64,000 bases of DNA from Akanthomyces muscarius (lineage: Eukaryota > Ascomycota > Sordariomycetes > Hypocreales > Cordycipitaceae), in NCBI RefSeq assembly GCF_028009165.1, contig NC_079241.1, forward strand, positions 2,294,001 to 2,358,000, in the 5' to 3' direction. Within the stretch, counting starts at the first letter, position 1. Each line of letters opens with the position of its first letter. The position numbers were made by a program, and so were the translations under genes. Shown in pieces: positions 1 to 11,007 of this stretch. The notes under the pieces are model-generated. The model ran no database searches. It was not told the origin of the DNA and worked only from the letters and a program-made list of their open reading frames with translations.

Positions 1-34
1 AAGTACATAAAACCTGCAAATAGACTTTTTCATC

Positions 35-1629
35 TTACATCCAAAGACACAGCTTGCCACTGCCGTTTCCACCAGCAACCCAGTCCATGCTTGGATGGCA
101 ATGAGCCACAGCCGGCACTGCGGTTATCCCGTCGCCGCCCAACTGGGCAAGCTGACTCCCGTCCGAAGCAAATATGTCCACGAAACGGTTCATATTTCCA
201 ATAGCAAACTTTTGGTAACCATCATTGGGCCGAAGCTGCCATTGCGGCTTCAGGATGGTTACCCAGCGCCCGGTCTGATTGTTGTGCTTAATGACGTGCG
301 CCGGCTCGAGTATTGACTCATCAATGTCTTGTCCAGGAGACCATTTGCCAGCTTCAGCAAAGTTGTATATCTTTATTGTGTCATCATACGACGAGGTGGC
401 TAACTGGCCACCCGCGCTCCAAGACGCGTGCGAGACAGAAAGCCTCGAAGAATGCTCTCCTAGTAAAGCAGGGTGTCGCAAATCTCCCTTGCCAGAGACC
501 TTACGGAGATCCCAGATCTTAACAGTCCGATCGAGTGAGGCCGTGGCTAGAAGATGCGGTTGTAAGGGGTGCAGCGAAAATCCGCCAATTTTCTGTTCCG
601 ACAAAGTCCAAAGCTCTTCCGAACTTGGCACTCTGACATCATACCGACCAACACTGCCGTCCAAGGTGGAAAAATAGAGAATATTCGGCGCTGATGAGGC
701 CACATCTAGTGCAGATATGGGCATATCCTCATCTGGGTCCTGCGGAGCAAAGATCTGAGTGGAAACACCCTTCTCCAAGTCCATCTTCCGTATCGAGGAA
801 TCGTATGACGAAGAAAAGACAGCATTGGCGTCTGTGTGGGAGAAAACAAAAGATGTAATTGTCCTGGCGTGAGTTTTGAACGCCGAAATAACAGGATCAG
901 GAGTGTCTGCGTCGTCATCGTCATCCGCCTCGGGCGCAGTTTGCGATCCGTCAAAGACACCCATGTTCCCTTCCTTGTCGCCGGCGAACACAATAGGCTT
1001 TTCTTCAATTGGATGAAAGCCAAGTGCGTAGACGCGTTGCGGCGTAATTTTGATATCTGCGGTCCTTGTAAGTATGAGTCAAATAATTGACTGTGTTGAA
1101 GCAACGTACCATTGGGAGCCCAATGCTCGTACAACTCGAGCGAGCTCATACGGAGACGCAATTCCTTCAACCCCGCGTCTGTCGTTTCCTTGATGTCGTC
1201 TTCGGAAAACGTTCGCACCCCGGGCTCTGCGCCGCGGAAGATGCCTTGAATGCCGGCGACACTGCTTCCATACTTTCTGCCATCGACGACAATGTCTCCA
1301 AGATTCAGATCATCGGCGGTTCTGATTTTCTTGGCCTGCGTCCTGGAGGCTTCGTACTCGGCCTCCACCTCCAATTTCCTTTTGAGCGTCTCATTGTCGG
1401 CGTCAATTCCCGCTAGGCGAGAGCTCATACGGGTTGGCCTTGCCGACTCTCTCTTGACCGTTTCCGTCCGCGACTTTCTCTTAGGAGCCGGTTTGGGGGC
1501 TGGTTTGGCAGGAATGACCTTTTTGGCGGTCGCGGAGATATCTGTTAGGAGCGCCTTGTTCGCGGCAATGTTTTCAAGTCGCCTTCTTTCGAAGGCGCTC
1601 ATTTCTGTGGGTTCTTTTTTAATAGGCAT
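35..1629 (-). CDS. CMR1: CMR1-like WD40 DNA damage-binding protein
   Basis: Two exons, 1110-1629 and 35-1056, with an intron at 1057-1109, give 513 aa. The N-terminus is charged and disordered, with Lys/Arg-Pro-rich stretches (residues about 40-70) typical of a nuclear DNA-binding tail. The C-terminal two thirds is a WD40 propeller, with recognisable blades such as ATASLDRTVKIWDLR and a final GGNGSGKLCLWM. The family (yeast Cmr1/YDL156W) binds chromatin and UV-damaged DNA and gathers in intranuclear quality-control foci under replication stress. I chose the ATG at 1629; an in-frame ATG at 1704 only adds a hydrophobic, unconserved-looking leader. The gene diverges from the Mtf2-like gene over 333 bp. 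The family assignment is firm; DNA damage binding is taken from the family. Confidence 0.93.
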
Positions 1630-1962
1630 TTTGCTGCAATTGCGAGCAGTTATCGCAAGCAAAGAAGAGGGTTGAAGAGAATTCGACAAAAAAAAAATTG
1701 ACACCCAAGCGAGATCCCTTGGTCAGAGTGGCAACGTGAACTGAAAGTGAATCCGCGATGGCGTCGCGTCGCGCCGTGTTAAGTGGACCCACTCTTGCTT
1801 AAGTGCTTTTTGGCGCGAAGTCACGGGCGACGCGAGCTGCCTGGCGTGCTGGCGAAATTCTTAGACGGCCCACTTGCCTCATCTATACAGTGCCCCTAAG
1901 GAGATTTTATACCAGAACAAGTGATCGCATCGACAAGAGCCAGCAGGCTGTATCTTGACGCA
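1630..1962. promoter_or_regulatory. Divergent promoter, CMR1 / Mtf2-like gene
   Basis: A 333-bp gap between two divergent start codons, so it must carry both promoters. On either strand it holds two ACGCGA boxes (1764-1769 read on the minus strand, 1830-1835 on the plus strand) and a TTTGGCGC sequence near 1809-1816. These resemble MluI-cell-cycle-box and E2F-like sites. No ORF of note. Confidence 0.55.
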
Positions 1963-3213
1963 ATGCCTCCGAGTATCCTGCTATTTCTATACCAAACGAG
2001 GACAATCCAACATGGCCTCCGCCCGGCAACATTTGCGCGGGTCGTCCGGCTGGCACACTCGGGCTCGACGAACAAGGCAAACTATTCAATCCCCTTTGAC
2101 TGGGAAGATGATCCGCACAACGATGATTTCTCGGGAAAGCCCTCCTCACAAGCGTCTACTATCACGCCATCAGAAGCCGAAGTATTCAAAGGCATTTTCG
2201 ATGAAATTTCGCAAGGAAAAATGCCCGTCTCTAAGAAGAAGACTGCATTCAGCATGATGAAGGACCAAACTGTGTCCCCAACAGCAGCTAGCGCCGGTCA
2301 ATCAGACACAACAGCCCGGTCGATTGTTGAGCAGGCAAGACTGACAGACTTTCGCGACAAGTTCTTGAGCAGATATCCCTCATCTCTTCGCAATGCAGCG
2401 CAGGTTGCGCTGGGTCTGTTCGAGGTGCCGACGAATGAAGAAGGGGCCAGCACCTACATGGAGCTGAAAGAAGCTGATGCAGCCAATTGGGCTGAGAGAG
2501 CCATGTATGATCAACTGCGTTCTGAAGAGCGGGCGCGTGTTGATGGTCTCATGGACAGCTGTACTACAGATGCTGAGCTTTGGAATTTGATGGAGTGCGA
2601 AGTCTTTTCACTGCCGGAACGGCTTGGAATCATGCAGGACACTGCAACACCCATGCCCTCTAAAAAGAAAACAAAGAAGAGCGCCAAAGCAAAGGGAAAA
2701 TCCGCGGTGGACGTACCGATTGAGGGTTCCGCTACTGCTACCGAAGCTAAACCTGATCGACGCTTGATGGACATAAATGGACGACTCTACCCTCACTTCA
2801 TCTACAACGGTCTGAAGCTCCTGGACACAAAGTTTAAGCGCTCTTCGCCATACGCTTTCAAAATTCTCCCCCGCGTCAAGGAATTGGGCTTGCCATCCTA
2901 CGTCCTGGGCGTATCAACCTCTTTCTACTCCAGACTTGCTTCTCTCTATTGGACCAGGTTTGGCGATTCAAATGCAGCTTTAAGTGTGCTCCAAGAAATG
3001 CTCTCTTCTGGTCTTTACGCGAATGAAGAGTCGATGGAAGTCGTGGAGAGTATCCGCGATCACCTGCATGGGTGTACTTGGGGCGCGCAAGGACCATTCG
3101 TGATGGCAATGATGGAATCCTCGCCGTATGATGCAAGTCTATCGCAGAGGCTTGAAAATATGCAACGATATATCCGAACTTCGATTGCTCAAGAAAAGCA
3201 AGATGGCGCTTGA
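1963..3213 (+). CDS. Mitochondrial Mtf2/Nam1-like protein
   Basis: Single exon, 416 aa. The start is the first ATG (1963); the frame is open further upstream but without an ATG. The first 35 residues are Arg-rich and hydroxylated with no acid, as expected of a mitochondrial targeting presequence. The body matches the fungal Mtf2 C-terminal family: an EVFKGIFDEI helix, a YPSSLRNAA segment, a DxELWxLMExEVFSL segment (about residues 205-215) and the closing YVLGVSTSFY...LYWTRFGD helices. A Lys-rich linker lies near residues 230-250. Yeast Mtf2/Nam1 couples mitochondrial transcription to RNA processing and translation; this function is inferred from family resemblance only. Confidence 0.8.
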   Translation: MPPSILLFLYQTRTIQHGLRPATFARVVRLAHSGSTNKANYSIPFDWEDDPHNDDFSGKPSSQASTITPSEAEVFKGIFDEISQGKMPVSKKKTAFSMMKDQTVSPTAASAGQSDTTARSIVEQARLTDFRDKFLSRYPSSLRNAAQVALGLFEVPTNEEGASTYMELKEADAANWAERAMYDQLRSEERARVDGLMDSCTTDAELWNLMECEVFSLPERLGIMQDTATPMPSKKKTKKSAKAKGKSAVDVPIEGSATATEAKPDRRLMDINGRLYPHFIYNGLKLLDTKFKRSSPYAFKILPRVKELGLPSYVLGVSTSFYSRLASLYWTRFGDSNAALSVLQEMLSSGLYANEESMEVVESIRDHLHGCTWGAQGPFVMAMMESSPYDASLSQRLENMQRYIRTSIAQEKQDGA

Positions 3214-3559
3214 GGCAAGACCACCCATTTGTACCCATAATAGCAGCTGGCTGCATGTATTACTCTCACATTGTATATTATGTATACTAGTGTTTATTAG
3301 CTGTAAATTAGTGATTTCGTGAACATTTTCATCTTACTCCAATTAATTGCATTTGCCGGAGATCCGCGCTCCGTGGAGGCAGGCGACCGTTGCGGGGAGA
3401 AGTGCCGAACATCGGCGCCACATCGGCGGACCATCGGCGGGCAGCCCCTCCGCATTATCTACTCTTCACTGTTATAACGCGCACCTCATCGTGGGGAACA
3501 GCGCGGATGTTCATGCATAGTCGACTGCGCGAAGTCTATGAGATCAGACGAAACGAAAT
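3214..3559. other. Intergenic region upstream of Zn2Cys6 regulator
   Basis: 346 bp between the Mtf2-like stop and the regulator start. The first 130 bp is AT-rich 3' flank. The second half is GC-rich and contains the phased CGGCG triplet listed separately. No coding signal. Confidence 0.6.
3411..3440 (+). promoter_or_regulatory. Triple CGGCG array, 11-bp phased
   Basis: ATCGGCG occurs three times, with CGGCG starting at 3413, 3424 and 3435, a period of exactly 11 bp, about one helical turn. It lies 120-147 bp upstream of the Zn2Cys6 regulator start. Binuclear zinc-cluster proteins bind CGG triplets, so this is a candidate operator, possibly autoregulatory. An equivalent array is at 8967-8993. 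Confidence 0.5.
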
Positions 3560-5712
3560 ATGGAGAGACCTGAGCGTGCAGAGACACCGCCGATAATGCC
3601 AAGACGCCGGCCCAACAACAGTAATGTCTGTACGCAATGCCGACGCCAGAAGCAAAAGGTTCTTACGCAAGCTGAACCCAAATTCGAAACTTGTTTTATT
3701 AATCAGTCGAATAGTGTGATAGACGGACACCATGCGCCAACTGTGTCCGGCGCGACATTCCGCACATGTGCCACCTGCCGAGCGCCCGACACTCTAGAGT
3801 GCCCCGGACGCCGAGTAGCCAAACTTCCCTATTTACTCAAGGCAACGTCTCAAGGAGTACAAAGACAACACCGAGTAGCCAAAGAACAGCACATACTCCG
3901 TTGCCAGAGACCCAGGCACGTGTGACCGGGTCCTCCCATGCTGGTCAAATCTGGAACTCTCGTGGGGCACCTTCATATCATGGCAGTTCCTACTTTGGTC
4001 ACCAGTCCGCAGCATCGATGATGCATATGGAAAGCCCAGACTTACCAGTTGGTATGAATGGTATACATGCCAACATAGCGCGCAGCGGTCTCCATAGGGA
4101 TGAAAAAGGTCCGTACGACCACATCTGGGAGTTAGTAGGCTACCTGCCGCGTCGGAAAGCCATGGTGGACCAGCTCGTACGGAAATATTTCGACGAACTG
4201 AATGTGGTACATGACTGCGTCGAAGAGACGACATTTAGAGCAAGCTATGACTCGTTTTGGAACCGCAAATGGGGCGACGATGATCTCACGTCCGTCGATT
4301 TGCGTTGGCTAAGTTTACTCTTCATGGTGCTCGCATTCGCCGTACTTCTGAACAGCTCCCTCGAGGCCACTATCGAAGCGCAGAGAGACAGCGAAAAAGC
4401 CTCTGTGCAATTTTTCTGGGCGTGCCGAAAGGCAATTGTGCTGGCGCCTACCTTCACCGGCGAAAGTCCCGATCTTGTCCGAGCAGGGATTCTGGTGAGC
4501 AGATATCTGATGTATTTTGGAAGAAAGACTGAGAGCTGGCTTACATCCAGTTTCGCAATACGCATGGCACAGGCACAGGGGATGCACATTGATGGTGAGA
4601 CCTGGGGCTTCCCTGCCAAAGTGCTGGAATCGCGACGCCGTCTCTGGTGCAAATTGTACTGTCTGGACAGATCAATATCGCTTGCTGTGGGCAGACCTTA
4701 CACTATACATAGTAAGCACTGCACGGAGATGAATATGCGAAATATTTGGGTGGACGATATGACATCCGAAGAGGCAGAGTCGGCGACTGAGCAAGCTCTG
4801 ACGGAACCAACACCAACACTGTACTACAAGTACCAGCAACAACTGTCGGGAATACTGGGAGACATCCACGACGAATGTTATGGACTAAGTCCAGTGAATA
4901 CCTCATACAGCGCATACGAAAAGGTACTTAAGCTCGATTCTGTGTTAACGGAATGGGCTAGTGCCTTGCCGAGCTATTTTCAGCTGGAAAATCCCGACTC
5001 ATCCATGGATCACGAAAGATATTTTCTATATTGGCAGAGAATGTATCTGCACTCAGCATATCATTTTGCGCGGATTACTCTGCATCGAACCTACATGCTG
5101 TTAGAGTCAATCACGGATCGATTTCAGTACAGTCGAGATGCCTGTATCAGCTCTGCTTGTGCCGACCTGAAACTCAAGCTAGAGTTTCGGTACAAGACCA
5201 TGGCGGACAGGCTCAAGGCTGGTGGGGCCATGCACAATCTATTCAACAGCGCCCTGGTGCTGGGCATCATCGCTGTGCGCGATCCCATGTCCTCCAGAAC
5301 GGGTGCGATCTTGGAGGATCTGGCCGCCTATTGCGAAAAGCAAAGAGCGGATACCTGGGTGAATGAATTCGTCCTAATCGAAGTCAAAGTCATAGAGCTT
5401 TGCATCTCGACAGCAAAGAAGCTCCGCCGAGATAACGGCAGCGCGGAACGACGCACTGGGTACGCACCACCGCAAGCCACCGAGTCCAACGTGGAGATGT
5501 CCAGGACGCAGCCTGGAGGTCCCCGATTCCAGAACGGACTCGTGACCCAGGGACGAAGTGCGATGGCGGACGATCCATCCGCAGAATGGGATGCATCCCT
5601 TGCCGGCGAAAGCTGGCTCGAGAACTGGTTTGGCCCAGCCAGGAACTTCTCCGAGCCTATAGACTATCAGTTCTGGGAGGACCTGGTGGGAACCATGGAG
5701 GCCCGGCAGTGA
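3560..5712 (+). CDS. Zn2Cys6 transcription factor, Fungal_trans type
   Basis: Two exons, 3560-3658 and 3715-5712, give 698 aa. The 56-bp intron interrupts the zinc cluster. Joining the exons restores a canonical CX2CX6CX5CX2CX8C cluster (C24, C27, C34, C40, C43, C52), strong support for the splice. The donor is the unusual GTTCTT. Residues about 150-450 form the fungal-specific middle homology region (LVRKYFDELNVVHDCVEE, and SRRRLWCKLYCLDRSISLAVGRP with the typical RRR-W and D-R-S pattern). It should be a nuclear DNA-binding regulator. Target genes are unknown, but its own promoter and the 8763-9373 promoter share a phased CGGCG array, suggesting control of the neighbouring hydrolase and transporter. 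Confidence 0.88.
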
Positions 5713-6799
5713 GGGCATGACCACCGCAATACCAACACGGCAGAAAAAAGTTTAAAATTTGACCAGCGCAATAAAAAGGAAAGCCGGGTGCCGGGCCATG
5801 ATGGGGGGGGTGTGCAGGGCTGATACGCCACTGGCTGAACAGCGCGCTAAGCAGGCTCAAGTAGCGGCAAGGCGTTCAGCTCCATTCAGCTGCAATCCCA
5901 CTTGCACTGCCTAGACCTCGTTCGACCACAACGCGGAATGAGGGGCGGAGAGCGTGACTGCAGCTGTATGCGCCGTTGGTTGTTCCCTCCTTTCTTGGCT
6001 TTCCGGCCCTTGGGCGGCAGCCAACGAACGCTGAATGGGTGTCTACTAAACTTCTTTCAACCTTCTTTGCAGATCAAAAGATGTCTATACGAGTGCTTGT
6101 CTGGTTTCTTACTGACGAGTTGTACTTTCAATGGACTTCAAAGTGGTCGATGTGCACAAGATTGTGCTTTGTGGATTGTCGGGCTTACACTGCCATCTGC
6201 CGATTAGCCCTGGCTAATCGAGTCGCGATGTGCCATTTTTTCCGCTTAGGGACGTGAAGTCCCGTCACGGGAAATTAGTTGATTTAAATTTAGAATGCTC
6301 ACATAAGAACGTCGAAATTACTTTCGCGTGATTGCCGGGTTTGCGACTCATCGGGTGCTAAGATCAAACACTTTGTGGCACCGCTCCACCGGAAGCTGAG
6401 CTTGGCTGGAGCCCAACGCCCGCATTCGGCTGTCACAAGCTGCATTAATTCCATTGAATCGTAAAATCAGTACTTATTCTTGAGTCCTGATCACTCTACT
6501 GCACAAACAAAACGCCTTGTCTAGCTGCATGGGGTAAACATCCTCAGCCACAATGTTGGAATGCTTCTCGGCCCCCTCGGCTTGTGAAAATCAGCCCGGT
6601 CTAGACAAGGCTGCTTTGAAGCGGTAAGGAGTAGCTACAGAAAATAGGAGAAGTTTGAATATCTATAAGTGCAAGCCTTTTTATAAGGTGGTTTGTCCGC
6701 CGCCACTGGTTTCACATCTTGTCTTTCTCTCTGCCGTCTTCAGTACCACTCCATCATAACCTCCGGTCTTCAAATCGCTTCCTTTCCATCACTTACATC
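5713..6799. other. Intergenic region upstream of PLAC8 gene
   Basis: 1.09 kb without a credible gene; the short open frames lack family signatures. A TATAAG box lies at 6682-6687, about 115 bp upstream of the PLAC8 start, followed by a pyrimidine-rich leader (6715-6790), the usual layout of a strong fungal core promoter. Confidence 0.5.
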
Positions 6800-7448
6800 A
6801 TGACGACTCCGATTCCAGAGCAAAAGCCTGCTCAGGCCAGCGCACCGGTTCAGGCCAGCGCACCAGTCCATGGCAGCGGCCCCGTCAAGGACCAAGACGT
6901 AAAGTACTGGACGGACAGGGCCAACGACTTGCTCGCCCGTCCCTCAGAGCACATCCACTCTCGATCGCCCACCGGGGCCCAGTCATGGTTTGCAGGATTT
7001 TTCGACTGCTTCAATCCCATCGACACCTGTTTAATCACATGTTGCCTTCCATGCGTCACCTTTGGCAAGGTCCAGCACAGAATGCAGCATTCAGTCGAGC
7101 TCGAAGGGTACGAGCCCGTCAACACCAGCGTAAGATGCCTACAAAAATTCTCATCTATTGTAATTTATGCACTGACGTGGATTTTGCTTATAATAGTGCC
7201 TGCTGCTCTGTGGCGCCGCCTGCCTCGGCGTTGCCTGTGTCCCTGTCGCAATGCAGCGCCAAGCGATTCGCGAAAAGTACAATCTCGAGGGCAACTGCAT
7301 TGAAGACATTGCTAGGACAATTTGCTGTGGATGCTGCTCCATTATCCAGCATGACAAGGAAGCGGAGAATCGTGAGCGTCTTCTGCGCCAAGGCAGCGTG
7401 GACCAGCAATACAAGACAGCTCCTGGCATGACTTACCCACCGCAGTGA
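6800..7448 (+). CDS. PLAC8 (DUF614) family Cys-rich protein
   Basis: Exons 6800-7129 and 7197-7448 give 193 aa. The PLAC8 signature is clear: WFAGFFDCFNPIDTCLITCCLPCVTFGKVQHR in exon 1, then a hydrophobic CLLLCGAACLGVACVP stretch across the junction and CIEDIARTICCGCCSIIQHDKEA, the conserved C-terminal Cys block. The N-terminus carries a short imperfect repeat (QASAPV twice). Family members sit in membranes; plant relatives (FCR/PCR) affect cell size and divalent metal export. Substrate and role here are unknown. Its 3' end converges on the hydrolase gene 183 bp away. I chose the ATG at 6800 rather than 6719 because the upstream stretch looks like leader sequence. Confidence 0.9.
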
Positions 7449-7631
7449 GGTAAAGCAATCGATTTGATCTGTGGGAAACAATATTCGAAGTACAGTGCTG
7501 AAGATACCATTGCTGAATTAATTACGGAAGGGCGGCTGTTATTGTGTATTTTACGTTCTTTTAACCAATTTATTTTGTCCATCTTGTTGATACGGAAGCT
7601 TGTCAACTTCCTGCTTTTGGTGAAAGTCGAT

Positions 7632-8762
7632 TTACAGCCTTGAATGCGAAGTGCTGTCCGCGACAACAGGATTGACCAAAGTTCCGATGCGTTCAATGCC
7701 AACTTTGAGGTCGCAGCCTGGGGTAAGGTAGCGCGGCGGTCGGTGGCTGTGGCCGATGCCTGCAGGGGTCCCGGTCAGAATTACAGTGCCTCGGGGCAGC
7801 GTTGTATCCTTGCTCAATTAGCAACTGCATCATTACGTATTCGGAGAAACTCACTTGGGATAGATATGATACAATCTCTTCCGGAGAAAATATCATGTCA
7901 GTTGTCGTTCCGTCTTGGATTACGCTACCATCGATCGTCGTTGTCATTCGCAGCTGGAGCGGCTCAGGGAGATGCTTCGCCGAGATCAAAGTTGGGCCCA
8001 GCGGGCAAAATCCATCATAGCCCTTGCAATACCCCCATTGCGACGTCTTTCCTTGAACATCTCTACAAGTGATATCGTTGGCTGTGGTAAACCCGAGGAT
8101 GTAGTCGGCAGCGGAAGTAACATCAACATTCTTGCAGTCACAAGCGAGAACAATGGCGAGCTCAACTTCTGCGTCTGCGGACGTTGCAGATCTGGGTATG
8201 ACGACAGCGCCCAAGGGACCATTCACACATCCAGCGGGCTTCATGAAGACCTCTGGCACTTTAGGAAGGGGTAGATTGAGCTCGGCCTATTATTCTGTTA
8301 GATTAATCACACGGCTCTAGTTTCGCTCAAGCTCACCGCGTGGTCCTTGAAGTTGAGGCCGACGCATCGGATAGTGCCTACTTCATCTGGCGCAAGGGGA
8401 GAGAGAAGCTTGGTCATCTGTCAGCTCATGGACAGCTGTCAGAGGTGGTGTTGCACATGTACCAACTTTTTGAATCGAAGTCACTTCACCAGTGAATTTA
8501 CCAGGTTTCAGAGCAGAATTCAGCTCAAGTACTCGCACCTTGACAGTTTCGCCGGCGGCCAGCGCGAGTCCAACTGTACCGAGATCAGCACCATATTAAC
8601 TCCTTCATCGCTACTACTTACCATCAACATTTCCATCTTCCGGTTCGCCACACAGCTCTCGGCCATCATCCGAAATGAACCTGACAAGTCGACTCCATAC
8701 CTAAACCTGTGAATAAGAGGCCTTCCAAGTGTGCGCTAGCGACTTACAGGTACGATAAACAT
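7632..8762 (-). CDS. Fumarylacetoacetate hydrolase-family protein
   Basis: Six exons: 8748-8762, 8622-8700, 8467-8573, 8337-8408, 7855-8286 and 7632-7808, giving 293 aa, the normal length. Family landmarks in order: SRLVRFISDDGR, LLSPLAPDEVGTIRCVGLNFKDHA, the EVE metal-binding region (AEVELAIVLA), GFTTANDITCRDVQ and RGTVILTGTPAGIG. Proteins of this fold cleave or decarboxylate short beta-diketo or acylpyruvate-type acids using Mg2+ or Mn2+. The exact substrate cannot be read from sequence. The first coding exon is only 15 nt. The intron at 8409-8466 has a GTTGGT donor, and CAG at 8418 is a possible alternative acceptor. It is divergent from a DAL5-type transporter, which suggests uptake plus cleavage of one compound. 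Confidence 0.88.
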
Positions 8763-9373
8763 GGCTCCACGTCTTGTAATTGATAACTTGGGATTTGGTA
8801 GAGGCAACTACCCAGGCTTCACAGCGAACCAAATCAAAACATATGATGTTATTGCTAGATAAACCTGGAAGTTTCATTTCTAGGCAAATTTAGACTCGGT
8901 CACATCATTGCCTGCTTCAAACCGCGGCGATGGAAGCCCGCCAGTGCCGCCGCCACAGAAAGATGTCGGCGACGCTACGGCGACACTACGGCGGGACGTC
9001 ACAGGATGCTCGACCCGGCTTCGGTCAGTTGGCCGCGCTCATGTAAATGGGGCACTCAAACAACCGCACTTCGGAGGACAATCTCGGGGGGCTGCCTTAT
9101 CTATCACGGAGTCGAGATAAATATTGGCCTTCTTTCTCGGCGTGTGATCGGGACATTCGCCGACGACATCCACAGCCTCTTTCACCACGCTGTTTCAACT
9201 CTAGACGTATTGGTAATATTTCCCCGGATTCTGCAATCAGAGCCCACCCCCACGAGTTGCCGCCGCGTCCGCGAAATACGTATATCTAACGGCCTCGCCA
9301 CTACCTTGTCTTGAAACAAATTCACACATCACATCACCCACAATCTCTAAAGGGCCTACACTCTGCTTCGACC
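8763..9373. promoter_or_regulatory. Divergent promoter, hydrolase / DAL5-type transporter
   Basis: 611 bp between two divergent starts. Besides the phased triple CGGCG array it has single CGGCG boxes at 8925 and 9138 and an inverted one (CGCCG) at 9158-9162, an unusually high density compared with the neighbouring 5.7-6.8 kb and 14.5-15.7 kb intergenic regions. Confidence 0.6.
8966..8995 (+). promoter_or_regulatory. Triple CGGCG array, 11-bp phased (second copy)
   Basis: CGGCG starts at 8967, 8978 and 8989; the last two are within the direct repeat CTACGGCG (8975-8982 and 8986-8993). Spacing is exactly 11 bp as in the array at 3413-3439, and in both arrays the third box continues as CGGCGGG. 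Confidence 0.5.
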
Positions 9374-11007
9374 ATGTCTACATACTCAGCAGAGAAAACT
9401 GGCCTAGATTTTGATATGGAGTATAAACCCCATGAAGCGTCGGCTTCTACACCAGAACTATACATCGACCCAGTGGCGCAAAAGAAGCTGCTGCGCAAGC
9501 TTGACTTGTGGATTGCTCCGGTTATGACTATTGTGTTTCTCTCTGCATACCTCGATCGTTCCAATATTGGAAATGCTGCTTCTGCAGGAATGGTCAAGGA
9601 TCTTGGCATGACGGATGGACAACTTGGAAGTGAGTTCCGCGACAAAGCGTTTAGCTGCGATATTCTGACTTTTTTAAGATGCTGTGACGCTCTTTTATGT
9701 CACCTACGTGGCAGCAGAAATTCCTTGCTCTCTCGTTCTCAAAAAGTTCCACCCCAGTGAGTGTAGCAACAATCACGAGAGCAAAACTTAATCCTGATCG
9801 ACTGACTTGTAGGCCGCATGATTCCGCTGCTTATATTTTGCTGGTCAACTGTCCTGATCGGAACAGGATTCATGCATAACGCTGGACAGCTCTACGCTAG
9901 TCGACTGCTTCTTGGTCTCTGCGAATCTGGCATGTTCCCTTGCCTCGCTCTGTACCTGAGCACCTTCTACGAGCCAAAAGAACAGGCATTGCGCGTCTCG
10001 TATCTTTTTGTCTCTGCAGCGCTGTCTGGCTCTTTTGGCGGTCTGTTCGCCTACGCTCTCATCAAGATGGACGGCATTGCCGGCTTACAAGGCTGGAGGT
10101 GGCTGTTCATCATCGAGGGCCGCGCTACTGTGCTCGTCTCCATTGTTGTCTACTTTTTCTTGCCAGACAACTTCGAAACGGCCAAGTTTCTTGATGAGAG
10201 CGACCGAAAGTTGATGCGAGTTCGGGCTGAGATCAATGCGCGATACAATGGAACGCCGGAGTTCGATTGGGCCCAAGTGCGCCGGGCAGCTCTGGATCCC
10301 AAGCTCTATATAAGCTGTTGGAGTCAGTTCATGGCAGACACATGCTCTTTCAGTCTCTCCAGTTTCCTGCCTCTCATAATCAAATCTTTCGGATACGACA
10401 CAGTCACGACGCAGCTTCTCACTGTTCCGGTCTTTTTCTGGGGCTCTGCGGCCTATCTCGTCATCTCTTGGATGTCAGATCGATGGGCCTACCGGGCCCA
10501 TTTCATGATGCCCGCAGCCCTTTTAACCGCTGTAGGATATGCGATAAATCTGGGAGTGCCTGGGAGAGAGCGCGGAGTTTTGTATTTTTCAACTTTTCTT
10601 GTCGCGCCTGGAGCATATATTATCGTCGGCTTGAACTGCGCTTGGTTGTTGAATAGCCACGCACCGTATTACAAGCGCGCCATGGCTATCGGCACCAACC
10701 AAACGATCGGCAACACTGCTGGCATATTGGTCAGTGAGAAGATACTAAGCCGTTTGATACGTATAATAGCTGACACATTTTACAGGTAGGCCAAGTGTTC
10801 AAGACCAAGCACAATGGCAAGTATGTGATTGGTCTCAGCACCTCGCTTGGCGCTGCATTGCTAGCAATCGTTGGTCACATTGTGCTGTACTCCTATCTTC
10901 TCCGAGAAAACAAGAGAAGGGAAAAGCTGTCCCTAGAAGAGAGACAAGCGGAGATTGATGCCGGCAGCTCGGGCGATTTCCATCCTAACTATCGCTACGC
11001 ATTGTAG
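9374..11007 (+). CDS. MFS transporter, DAL5/allantoate permease type
   Basis: Exons 9374-9629, 9679-9756, 9813-10729 and 10786-11007 give 490 aa with about 12 membrane segments. The anion:cation symporter signature is clear: LRKLDLWIAPVMTIVFLSAYLDRSNIGNA, then SRLLLGLCESGMFPCLALYLSTFY and GWRWLFIIEG. The tail is short, charged and cytoplasmic (LRENKRREKLSLEERQAE). The family (Dal5, Tna1, Vht1) imports small organic anions such as allantoate, nicotinate or biotin, driven by protons across the plasma membrane; the substrate here is unknown. Its divergent pairing with a diketo-acid-type hydrolase and their shared operator-like array suggest it feeds that enzyme. Confidence 0.9.

Noticed and set aside
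8337..8408. Apparent 2-nt frameshift in the hydrolase before its LLSPLAP block
   Set aside because: It came from misreading a CT repeat at a line boundary. Recounting the bases shows the exon is 72 nt and in frame, so the gene is intact.
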